Below, one piece after another: positions 1 through 6,561 of a DNA stretch of 6,605 nt (positions within the stretch are counted from its first letter, which is position 1; each line of letters begins with the position of its first letter). The notes beneath the pieces were generated by a model that was given only the letters and a program-made list of their open reading frames with translations, ran no database searches and had not been told where the DNA came from. Source of the stretch: an uncultured Bacteroidales bacterium (lineage in GTDB: Bacteria; Bacteroidota; Bacteroidia; Bacteroidales; UBA932); assembly GCA_945982095.1 (NCBI GenBank), contig CAMFRR010000051.1, positions 1 to 6,605 on the forward strand, written 5' to 3'. A program made the position numbers and the translations under genes.

Positions 1-756
1 CTCAGTTCTTTCGGGGATGTAGTTTTCAGGGCCGACAATGAAATATCCGAAGAAGGGATAAGGCTGTTGAAACCTTTAGTGTCGGATGTTCAGGGGCAGA
101 AGCATGGGGAATATGATTTCGGCTCTTACAAGAGGGCGTGGCAGTGGGCTTGCGCCAACATGGATATATGCGGATATGACAGGTTGTATTTGGTTAATGA
201 CTCGGTATTCGGCCCGCTGACGGATATGGACAGCTTGTTCAGCCGCTTGGAGTATGGAATGCCCGCCGCCTCATGCCCTGTTTATAATCCTGTCAGGAAA
301 CATCCTCATATGCAGTCCTGGTTCATGGGTCTGGGCAGGGAAGTTTTTATGGCTGAATACTTTTCGGATTTCATATCAGGAGTGAAGCGTATGGATACTA
401 AGGAGCAGGTGTGCAATTTGTATGAGGATGGGTTCACGCGTATGCTGATGGAGAAGGGTATAAATCCTGTTTATCTCTTCGAAGCCCGAGGAAGGTCCAT
501 ATATAACAAACCTTTGAGTTTCTGCCGAAAAGGGCTGCCTTTTGTCAAAAAGGCGGCATGGATAAGGCACAATGGCAGTCTGGGCCATGATCTCGCCCGT
601 ATCACGAAAGAGTTTCCAGGCCCTGGTACTGATGCCATGCTGACCCAGGCCCGCGAGACTTGGGGCGTGGAATATGTGGACGCCCTTATTCACGCAAGCC
701 GTTTGGATTCAGTGCGGCGTTATATGAAATATTTGTATGGAAAACTTTTCAAATAA
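1..756 (+). CDS. Rhamnan synthesis protein F-like protein, 3' part (5' end outside the window)
   Basis: The reading frame is open from base 1 to the TAA at 754-756, so this is the C-terminal 251 residues of a longer protein. A TTG at 67 could be read as a start, but in-frame sequence continues upstream with family-like content, so it is probably internal. Counting from base 1, DFGSYK (about residues 39-44) and LVNDSVFGPL (about 64-73) match the signature of the RgpF family, followed by the conserved block HPHMQSWFMG (about 101-110) and a region like the family's acceptor-side helices. RgpF-type proteins take part in assembling rhamnose-containing or related surface polysaccharides at the cytoplasmic face of the membrane. 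The C-terminus is basic (YLYGKLFK). A glycosyltransferase gene follows with overlapping or touching ends, which supports a glycan biosynthesis operon. Family assignment is fairly sure; the sugar and acceptor cannot be told. Confidence 0.8.
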   Translation, partial: LSSFGDVVFRADNEISEEGIRLLKPLVSDVQGQKHGEYDFGSYKRAWQWACANMDICGYDRLYLVNDSVFGPLTDMDSLFSRLEYGMPAASCPVYNPVRKHPHMQSWFMGLGREVFMAEYFSDFISGVKRMDTKEQVCNLYEDGFTRMLMEKGINPVYLFEARGRSIYNKPLSFCRKGLPFVKKAAWIRHNGSLGHDLARITKEFPGPGTDAMLTQARETWGVEYVDALIHASRLDSVRRYMKYLYGKLFK

Positions 757-1525
757 TATGAAACCGGTGGTAGTCAGCGTGGTGAGAGATCATGTCATGT
801 ACGGTAAATGCGTGGCTGACAATCCTTATTTTGCCGATTTTGAAAAAGTGTGTTTTGACAACAATGTCCAGAATCTTGCAATCCCTACCAGGTATAATTC
901 TTTCATAGACGGGATGGCGCCGGATGAGGACAGGTGGATAGTGTTCTGTCACGAGGACTGGATGCCTCGTCAGGATATGTCCAAACTGGTGTCAGGATTG
1001 GATAAATCACGTATATACGGGCCTATTGGCGTTTTCGTGCAGAAACGTCTGCTGAGGGACTTCATAATTCCTGTGGGCTGTATAGATATGTGCGACAAGA
1101 ATGGACTGCGTCATGTGAGGGTGGGCCGCAGTTGTCCGCGCTCAGGCAGGGTGGATACTCTGGATTGCCAATGTATGATAATTCATTCGGATCTGTTGCG
1201 CCGCTATGGATTGCGCTTTGATGAGAACCTGGCTTTTGATATGTATGTGGAAGATTTCTGTGCATGGGCTCATGCTCGCCACGGCATCAAGACCTTTGTG
1301 GTCCCTGTCATATGTACCCATTTCTCCTATGGAGTGACTGGCAAGTCGTTCATGGACGCTCTTGAACACGTGCGCAAAAAGTTCCACAAGGTCAACAAAA
1401 GCTATATGACGGTGGTGGGCTACAAGGAGTGCTTTGGAAAGCCTGTGCGTCCTGGTTTTCACCATACCAAGTTCCCAAGGATTTCCCAGAGACTGAACGG
1501 ACTTGTGTATAAGGTCAACAAGTAG
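737..1525 (+). CDS. Small GT-A-type glycosyltransferase (family 2-like, StrF-related)
   Basis: The protein has 262 residues and no signal peptide or membrane segment, as expected for a cytoplasmic sugar transferase. It opens with a beta strand (VVVSVVRD, residues 11-18), then AIPTRYNSF (48-56) and FCHEDW (70-75), the acidic core that replaces the classic DXD in this group. VDTLDCQCMIIHSDLL (139-154) and FDMYVEDFCAWA (167-178) resemble the nucleotide-sugar and acceptor regions of family 2-like transferases known from surface polysaccharide clusters. The first ATG (737) overlaps the upstream gene by 20 bases. A second ATG at 758, one base after the upstream stop, would give a protein 7 residues shorter beginning MKPVVVSVV, which fits the family's usual N-terminus equally well. 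Either start implies translational coupling to the RgpF-like gene. The 3' end overlaps the convergent M28 gene by 11 bases. Donor and acceptor are unknown. Confidence 0.75.
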   Translation: MENFSNNMKPVVVSVVRDHVMYGKCVADNPYFADFEKVCFDNNVQNLAIPTRYNSFIDGMAPDEDRWIVFCHEDWMPRQDMSKLVSGLDKSRIYGPIGVFVQKRLLRDFIIPVGCIDMCDKNGLRHVRVGRSCPRSGRVDTLDCQCMIIHSDLLRRYGLRFDENLAFDMYVEDFCAWAHARHGIKTFVVPVICTHFSYGVTGKSFMDALEHVRKKFHKVNKSYMTVVGYKECFGKPVRPGFHHTKFPRISQRLNGLVYKVNK

Positions 1526-2483
1526 AAAGCATCTTTTCCAAAAAACTGAAAATCAGCAGAAGACGGCGGTACATTACTTCGTAGTCAAGGCTGTCGGCCG
1601 TGTCTGTGGGCTTGTTTGTGAGTTCCGTTATGCCTGAGGTGAAATACAGGGTGGGGATTCCGCGGCGAATGAAGTGCTTGCGGTCGCCCAGATTGTAGAA
1701 GGCCTCGGTGAAAGCTTTGCTTCCATAGTAAGTGTTCCCCAGATCCAGTTCTATTCCCGGCTTCCTGTTGCATTGCTGCAGGTAGTTTGCCGCATTGGGG
1801 TTGTGCAGGCTGTGGCCTCCTATTGCCATTAAATAGTCAGGCCTTCCTGTATGAAGCGGAGCCAGGCTGCTTCCTATCTGATCCAGATCAACCATAAGCT
1901 CAATGTCTGAAAGCCTTATGCTGCGTCCGTCAAACGGGTCTTTGAACTTGCCTGCAGCCAAGGCCTTGACCAGGGACTGAGAGCCGCAGCGGCCATCAAG
2001 ATATGAGTCGAAGGCGATGAAAAGCAATTTTCCTGCATAGGTCCTGCCTTTTGCTTTTTCTTCTGCAAAACACTGCGCCAGCTGCATCAACAAGGCTATT
2101 CCCGATGCGTGGGCATCAGCTGATTCATACAATTGGCCGTCAATCACTCCCAGTCCGTCATAATGGCTTGCCACTATTATGTACCTATGCTTGTTCCCGT
2201 CCATCAGGCCCAGTATATTGTGGCCCAGGTCAGTGCTGTCGCTGACCATGAAACTGTGGGAATATGAAGAACTTGCCGTAACGCTCTTGCAGCCGAGGGA
2301 CTTCAGGCGCTGGGCTATGTAGAATGCTGCGTCCGCATGACCTTTGGTACCTCTGGCGCGTCCCTGCCTAAGGCTGTCGCAGAAGAATTCCACCTCTTTC
2401 CTGATGCTCAAGCTGTCCGGCTGGGCATGGCTTGTGCCCGCACAGAACAATAAAAGGGTCAATATGGCAAGCAATTTGTTCAT
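1515..2483 (-). CDS. Exported M28-family metallopeptidase homologue, probably inactive (pseudoenzyme)
   Basis: The protein has 322 residues and a signal peptide (residues 1-20, likely cut at SHA|Q); the Cys at 14 follows Phe, so a lipobox is unlikely. The M28 fold is clear: ASHYDGLG (105-112), SADAHASGIA (121-130), FIAFDSYLDGRCGSQ (155-169), VDLDQIG (198-204), RRGIPTLYFTSG (273-284) and NKPTDTADSLD (290-300). Compared with Aeromonas aminopeptidase (ligands His97, Asp117, Glu152, Asp179, His256; base Glu151), only His107 and Asp201 remain. The bridging Asp is Ala124, the Glu-Glu pair is Tyr161-Leu162 and the last His is Asn290. An active co-catalytic dizinc site is therefore unlikely, although the frame is intact and neighbouring residues are well kept, which suggests selection for another role such as binding. 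It is divergent from the TPR gene across 22 bases and shares a promoter palindrome with it. Family membership is seen in the sequence; inactivity is inferred. Confidence 0.85.
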   Translation of the reverse strand: MNKLLAILTLLLFCAGTSHAQPDSLSIRKEVEFFCDSLRQGRARGTKGHADAAFYIAQRLKSLGCKSVTASSSYSHSFMVSDSTDLGHNILGLMDGNKHRYIIVASHYDGLGVIDGQLYESADAHASGIALLMQLAQCFAEEKAKGRTYAGKLLFIAFDSYLDGRCGSQSLVKALAAGKFKDPFDGRSIRLSDIELMVDLDQIGSSLAPLHTGRPDYLMAIGGHSLHNPNAANYLQQCNRKPGIELDLGNTYYGSKAFTEAFYNLGDRKHFIRRGIPTLYFTSGITELTNKPTDTADSLDYEVMYRRLLLIFSFLEKMLSTC

Positions 2484-2490
2484 TTTTGAT

Positions 2491-2506
2491 TATCTTTGCA
2501 AAGATA
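2491..2506. promoter_or_regulatory. Palindromic divergent promoter element with a Bacteroidetes -7 box on each strand
   Basis: The 16 bases TATCTTTGCAAAGATA are a perfect palindrome between the divergent M28-like and TPR genes. Each half-reading matches the Bacteroidetes primary sigma factor -7 consensus TAnnTTTG: on the plus strand at 2491-2498 and on the minus strand at 2506-2499. The last base is the A of the TPR gene's ATG. On the minus strand, 15 bases separate the box from the M28-gene ATG, so a short leader is expected. On the plus strand only 7 bases separate the box from the ATG. No convincing -33 TTTG was found at the usual 19-21 base spacing on either strand; the plus-strand TTTG at 2475-2478 is only 12 bases away. 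The site could also be a regulator's operator. Confidence 0.55.
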
Positions 2507-4515
2507 TGCATTTTCGTCTGAAATATTGTCTTGTACGTGCTGCCTGTGTACTTTTTCTTGTGTTTACACCGGCTTTTGTTGCGTTTGGACAATGGGACAA
2601 GGATGTATTTTCATGGAGGGGACGCCAGGCCTTGAGCGAGGGCAAGTATTCCAAGGCTATTGAGAATTTCAACGTTTTGGCCAAGCTGGATACCAGCGAT
2701 TATTGGACTTTCTTTTTCCGCGGTATAGCCAAATATAATCTCGGGGATCTGCGCGGAGCACAGAACGATTTCAATACTTCCGTGCGTCTTAACCCCGTGT
2801 TTACCAACGGTTATCATTACAGGGCCATAACCCGCAGCCGCTTCGGAAACTATCAGGAGGCTCTTGAAGATTACGACAGGGCCATGAAGCTGCGTCCGGG
2901 GGCCGAGGGCCTGTATTATTCCAGAGGCGTCACATATTTCCTAAGCCAGCAGTTCGACAAGGCTGTTGAAGATTTTAACCGTTATATACGCAAGCAGCCC
3001 AAGGACCCTTCGGCCTATTTGAACCGAGGCGCTTCATACCTCTTCCTGAAAGACACAGTTGCGGCTTTGAAGGACTATAACAAAGCCATAAGCCTGGACA
3101 GATACGAAGCCGAGGCCTATGTGCGCCGAGGCAGACTTTATGCTGAACAGGGGCGTCTGGAAGATGGAATTTCCGACCTGGACAGGGCCGTGGAACTGGA
3201 CAAGGACAATGCCTTTGCTTATTTCAACAGGGCCCTCATGCTATATGAAAAGAAGGATTATAAGGCTGCGATGGCCGACCTCGACAAGGTGCTGGAGCAG
3301 GAGCCGGGGAATGCCCTGACCCTTTATAACAGAGGCCTTATCAATGCCCAGTTGGGAGATTTCACCTCCGCCCTTGAGGATATGGACCGCGTCGCCAACA
3401 TCAACCCGGACAACGTGCTGGTGTATTTCAATAGGGCCTCCATATTCATAGAGATGGGCCGTTATAAAGATGCCCTGGAGGATTATGACCGTGCCATAGA
3501 GCTATATCCGGATTTTGCCAAGGCCTATATGAACCGTTCATATGTAAAAAGTCTTCTGGGCCAGAACAAAGCTTCCAAGGAGGATTACAAGACTGCCCAG
3601 CGCAAGATTCAGGAATACAGGGCCAAAAATATCACTGACGCCGGTTCTTTTGCCGATACGACCAAGAAATACAATGCCCTCATAGCCCTGGATGCGGATT
3701 TCGCCAAGAAGGGCTTCAATGACGAGTTATTGCAGCACAGGGACGTGGATGTGAAGCTCAAGAGCATGTACAAACTGGTGAGGGCGGAAAAGTCGGGAGA
3801 GATGATGGCCTTGCAGGACAGATATGAGAATGTGCTGATGGACAGTTTCATAGGAAGCTCGGAATATCCTGTCAAGATCAGCAATGAGAAAGAAGTGGAG
3901 GCAGTCGCCTGGAAAAAGGAAGAATCTGCAAAGGAAAGTGAGGGAATAGACAAGGCCAGAAGTGCCTTTTTCTCGGCTTTGCGTGCCTGCGAGCAGAAAC
4001 AGTTCAACTCTGCCTTGGCTCTATATGACAGGGCTGTTGAGGCTGATGTGGGTAAAGGCAGGGATTACAGGGCCTTATTTCTCATGAACAGGGCTGTGCT
4101 CAAAGCGGAAATGATAGAGTTCATCGCTTCCATACAGAATAATGTCCAGGTTCTGAGCATGGACCAGGACGGAAATACCAGAGCCCGTGTTCAGGATAAG
4201 GTGAGCGTTCATTACGATTATTCAGAAGCTCTTGCTGACATGGTCGAGGCTTCGAAGCTTGCCCCTGACCTTGCATATATACAGTACAATCTGGGCAATC
4301 TGTACTGCCTAAGCACAGACATGATATCTGCCATCAAAGCTTACACCAAGGCCATTGAGGCATATCCTCACATGGGCGATGCGTATTACAACCGCGCTCT
4401 GGTCCAGATTTATCTCAAGGACAAGGAGAAGGGCTGCAGTGATTTGTCTGTTGCCGGAGAGTTGGGCGTGAAAGAAAGTTATAGTGTAATCAAGAAATAT
4501 TGCGAGCAGGATTGA
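2506..4515 (+). CDS. Exported tetratricopeptide repeat (TPR) protein, 669 residues
   Basis: I chose the ATG at 2506 because it starts directly with a signal peptide (basic MHFRLKYCLVR, hydrophobic stretch to about residue 27, likely cut near AFG|Q); the frame is open further upstream only through sequence antisense to the M28 gene. Residues 35-374 form ten uninterrupted 34-residue TPRs with the repeating pattern Y-x-x-R-G/A, a small or Gly residue near position 12-13, A-L-x-D-Y/F/L-x-x-A and a Pro or Asp near the end. Residues 375-480 have no TPR pattern and are rich in Lys and Glu. TPR-like helices resume at about 484-530 and at 591-658. TPR solenoids bind proteins; this one should act in the periplasm or be anchored at the envelope, but the partner is unknown. 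It is followed after 20 bases by the WalJ/YycJ-like gene, probably in one transcript. Confidence 0.85.
   Translation: MHFRLKYCLVRAACVLFLVFTPAFVAFGQWDKDVFSWRGRQALSEGKYSKAIENFNVLAKLDTSDYWTFFFRGIAKYNLGDLRGAQNDFNTSVRLNPVFTNGYHYRAITRSRFGNYQEALEDYDRAMKLRPGAEGLYYSRGVTYFLSQQFDKAVEDFNRYIRKQPKDPSAYLNRGASYLFLKDTVAALKDYNKAISLDRYEAEAYVRRGRLYAEQGRLEDGISDLDRAVELDKDNAFAYFNRALMLYEKKDYKAAMADLDKVLEQEPGNALTLYNRGLINAQLGDFTSALEDMDRVANINPDNVLVYFNRASIFIEMGRYKDALEDYDRAIELYPDFAKAYMNRSYVKSLLGQNKASKEDYKTAQRKIQEYRAKNITDAGSFADTTKKYNALIALDADFAKKGFNDELLQHRDVDVKLKSMYKLVRAEKSGEMMALQDRYENVLMDSFIGSSEYPVKISNEKEVEAVAWKKEESAKESEGIDKARSAFFSALRACEQKQFNSALALYDRAVEADVGKGRDYRALFLMNRAVLKAEMIEFIASIQNNVQVLSMDQDGNTRARVQDKVSVHYDYSEALADMVEASKLAPDLAYIQYNLGNLYCLSTDMISAIKAYTKAIEAYPHMGDAYYNRALVQIYLKDKEKGCSDLSVAGELGVKESYSVIKKYCEQD
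2608..3627 (+). repeat. Ten tandem TPR units of 102 bases each, inside the TPR gene
   Basis: Ten consecutive units of exactly 34 codons encode residues 35-374 of the TPR protein. The units line up without insertion or deletion on the motif Y-x-x-R-G/A, for example YFNRA at residues 307-311 and YLNRG at 171-175. The protein pattern is well kept, while the DNA units have diverged, so this is an old repeat array and not a recent expansion. Confidence 0.8.
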
Positions 4516-4535
4516 GCCGCAGAGGAATAGGGATT

Positions 4536-5345
4536 ATGGAGTTTTTGAGTTTTTCCAGCGGCAGCTGCGGCAACTGTTATTATATAGGAACGGACCCGGA
4601 TGTATTCGGGCGGAGGAAAGCCTTGCTTATCGATGCCGGTGTTTCAATGCGCAGGGTCAAGAAGATTATGACTGACAACAAGCTCAATATCAATGAGCTT
4701 TGTGGCATACTTGTCACCCATGAGCATCTGGATCACATACGCTTCCTTGGTACCTATTGCAAATATCTGAGTGTCAAGGTTTTCACTACGAAGAAACTGC
4801 ACGGGGTGCTTGCCGCCCACACCTTTACCCGTGACCACATTGCCTCCTGCAGGGCAGTGATGGGCGAGGGGGAATGGGTGGATATAGCCGATGCCTTCAA
4901 AGTGAAGTATTTTGTAGTGCCTCACGATGCCACACAGACTGTGGGATATGCTGTGCGCTGCGAGGACAGGCTCTTCGTACTTATGACAGACCTCGACCAC
5001 ATGACGGAAGAAGCCCTGTCTTTTGCCCGTATGGCCGACACAGTGGTCATAGAAAGCAATTACGACTACAATATGCTGGTCAACGGGCCATATACTCCTG
5101 AACTCAAGGCAAGGATTCTCAACGAAGGACATCTCTGCAATGAGGAAACGGCGCAGGCCATAAGGCAGTTCTACCACCCCGGGCTGCGCAATCTTTTCCT
5201 ATGTCATCTGTCAGCCAACAACAACACTCCCGCCCTCGCATACAATTCTGCCCTGGCAGCCCTCGAGGATCTCGGCGTTGAGCGAGGAAGCGTCCATCTC
5301 AGGGCCCTCGAAAGGGGAAGTGCAAGCCCGCTTATATATCTGTAG
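4536..5345 (+). CDS. WalJ/YycJ-type metallo-beta-lactamase-fold hydrolase
   Basis: The protein has 269 residues from the ATG at 4536, a length usual for the WalJ/YycJ family. This start gives MEFLSFSSGSCGNCYYIG, the typical family N-terminus, and AGAGGA lies about nine bases upstream; an in-frame TTG at 4500 would overlap the TPR gene and add 12 residues that do not fit. Metal-site motifs are intact: THEHLDH (residues 61-67), VPHDA (128-132), TDLDH (151-155), ESNYD (173-177) and CHLSANNNTP (223-232). No signal peptide is seen, so it is cytoplasmic. In Firmicutes the gene sits with the WalRK two-component system and the protein has been linked to DNA metabolism as a putative nuclease; in this group the substrate is uncertain. 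It lies 20 bases after the TPR gene and converges with the PHP gene at a 4-base gap. Confidence 0.85.
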   Translation: MEFLSFSSGSCGNCYYIGTDPDVFGRRKALLIDAGVSMRRVKKIMTDNKLNINELCGILVTHEHLDHIRFLGTYCKYLSVKVFTTKKLHGVLAAHTFTRDHIASCRAVMGEGEWVDIADAFKVKYFVVPHDATQTVGYAVRCEDRLFVLMTDLDHMTEEALSFARMADTVVIESNYDYNMLVNGPYTPELKARILNEGHLCNEETAQAIRQFYHPGLRNLFLCHLSANNNTPALAYNSALAALEDLGVERGSVHLRALERGSASPLIYL

Positions 5346-5349
5346 CGCC

Positions 5350-6561
5350 TCAGAAAGTGTAGCTGATTTTGATTGGCTTTTCGGGTGCCGAGCAGAAATT
5401 TTCCACAAAGAAATTAACTTCAGGATGTTCGCATGGCAGGGCCTGAGCAGTGTCAAGGGCAGCTATGTTCCAATTCATTTCTTCGCCGGCATTGAGCACT
5501 ATGCGGCGGGGATAAACTATGTTCTCGCTGCCTGGCGCTTTGGTCAGAATGATAGGAACTGAGCTCTTGTTCTTGATGCTGAGATTGATTCTCTTGGCTG
5601 TCTGTTTTGTAACCTTTATTTCCATTGCTGCATAGGCAAAAGCTTCCAACAGCTCCTGAGGGCCATACATGGAGTCATAGGCCAGAATGCAGCATCTGCG
5701 TTCATCCATAGCTTCCCTGAGGCCTGCAGCTGTGTCTGCGCATCCCTCTTTCACAAAAGCCAGGGTCATGGGCCTGTATTCTCCCTTCTCGTAGTCTATG
5801 AGCTGGAACATAGGCTGGTGACAATCTGTGCCGGCTGTCATGTTCAGCTTCTTTTCCACCACCCAGCCGAATGCTTCTTTGTCGAAACCGGTGAAGTGGT
5901 TGACCACCTCTATTCCGTCCATAAGGCCGGCTTCAAGAATACGGCTGTGTATTGGCCACCACACTGTCTCGTTCTGAGCCTGTCTTTCCCAATCAGGGTG
6001 ATTCCACTGGAGATAGGCTCCCTGGCGGCGAGCTTCCTTCAGACCCGCCATAATCGCAGCCTCTTCAACTTCGACCGCATTTGCACCTCTGGCTTCGGCC
6101 TCGGCTGCCGCACCCTCGGATTCGGAGCAAATCAGGTTCGCATCCTGTATGAAAAGGGCGTTGAAATGGCCTGGGAAGAGGCATTTGCCCCTGGTGATCT
6201 CAGTGCCGTGTATTACATATATGCCATATTTCTTTGCGGCAGATGCTGCAATTTCATATGAAGTGTTCCTGTCCACTTTGCCGCCATCTTCTTTGCTGCG
6301 GAAGGTGCCGTTCTTGAGCATGTTCTGGTGGCGGGTCTCGCAATGGTCTGTAATGGCAATGAAATCCAGGCCGTCAAATGCAGCCTCATCGACTCTGACT
6401 GTAGGCCAGGTCGTGTCGTCTGAGAATACTGTGTGTATATGACAATCACCACGCAGTATCATATAACCGGGAACTTCAGGCAGAACAGGGCGGTGGGGAA
6501 CGACAGCTTGTGCGGTCAGAGACAGCAGCATTGTCATAAGAAATAGTGCATATCTTTTCAT
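5350..6561 (-). CDS. Exported PHP-domain protein, Sb-PDE-like phosphodiesterase candidate
   Basis: The protein has 403 residues and a clear signal peptide (1-19, likely cut at AQA|V), so it acts in the periplasm or outside the cell. The PHP fold starts at about residue 37 with GDCHIHTVFSDD (His41, His43), then AITDHCE (His73), GTEIT (Glu121), GHFNALFI (His132), WNHPDWE (His188), VVNHFTGF (219-226) and AGTDCHQ (Asp246, His248). All the usual metal ligands appear present, so it is probably an active phosphoesterase. The N-terminal pattern PGYxxLxxDxHxHTVFSDxxxWPTxRVDEA, as I recall it, is shared with exported Bacteroidetes proteins named Sb-PDE family phosphodiesterases, known for phosphodiester hydrolysis. 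Residues from about 310 form a separate C-terminal region with likely beta strands (KRINLSIKNKSSVPIILTKA). The substrate is unknown. The first codons are preceded by a short AT-rich region with no clear -7 box. Confidence 0.82.
   Translation of the reverse strand: MKRYALFLMTMLLSLTAQAVVPHRPVLPEVPGYMILRGDCHIHTVFSDDTTWPTVRVDEAAFDGLDFIAITDHCETRHQNMLKNGTFRSKEDGGKVDRNTSYEIAASAAKKYGIYVIHGTEITRGKCLFPGHFNALFIQDANLICSESEGAAAEAEARGANAVEVEEAAIMAGLKEARRQGAYLQWNHPDWERQAQNETVWWPIHSRILEAGLMDGIEVVNHFTGFDKEAFGWVVEKKLNMTAGTDCHQPMFQLIDYEKGEYRPMTLAFVKEGCADTAAGLREAMDERRCCILAYDSMYGPQELLEAFAYAAMEIKVTKQTAKRINLSIKNKSSVPIILTKAPGSENIVYPRRIVLNAGEEMNWNIAALDTAQALPCEHPEVNFFVENFCSAPEKPIKISYTF

Noticed and set aside
1142..1465. 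A 107-residue open frame on the minus strand
   Set aside because: It is antisense to the conserved C-terminal half of the glycosyltransferase.
1501..1523. Inverted repeat ACTTGT/ACAAGT as a terminator
   Set aside because: It has a 6-bp stem, an 11-base loop and no T run, and it lies in coding sequence; probably chance.
1515..2483. A frameshift or sequencing error as the cause of the lost M28 residues
   Set aside because: The frame is continuous and the residues flanking each lost site match the family in register, so single substitutions explain the changes better.
2461..2490. TTTG at 2475-2478 as the -33 element of the TPR promoter
   Set aside because: The spacing to the -7 box is 12 bases, well short of the usual 19-21.
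2344..2505. An upstream in-frame extension of the TPR protein by 54 residues
   Set aside because: It runs antisense through the start of the M28 gene, has no family-like sequence and would bury the signal peptide that begins at 2506.
3609..4007. A 132-residue Ser- and Leu-rich open frame on the minus strand that resembles a membrane protein
   Set aside because: It is antisense to the Lys/Glu-rich linker of the TPR gene; Lys and Glu codons read backwards give Phe, Leu and Ser, which explains the composition.
4500..4535. A TTG start at 4500 for the WalJ/YycJ-like gene
   Set aside because: It overlaps the TPR gene and adds 12 residues before the typical family N-terminus; the ATG at 4536 fits better.
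4644..5177. A 177-residue open frame on the minus strand
   Set aside because: It lies wholly inside the WalJ/YycJ-like gene, whose motifs are intact; the antisense protein shows no recognisable domain.
5818..6261. A 147-residue open frame on the plus strand
   Set aside because: It is antisense to the PHP gene with its complete motif set, and has no domain or start signal of its own.
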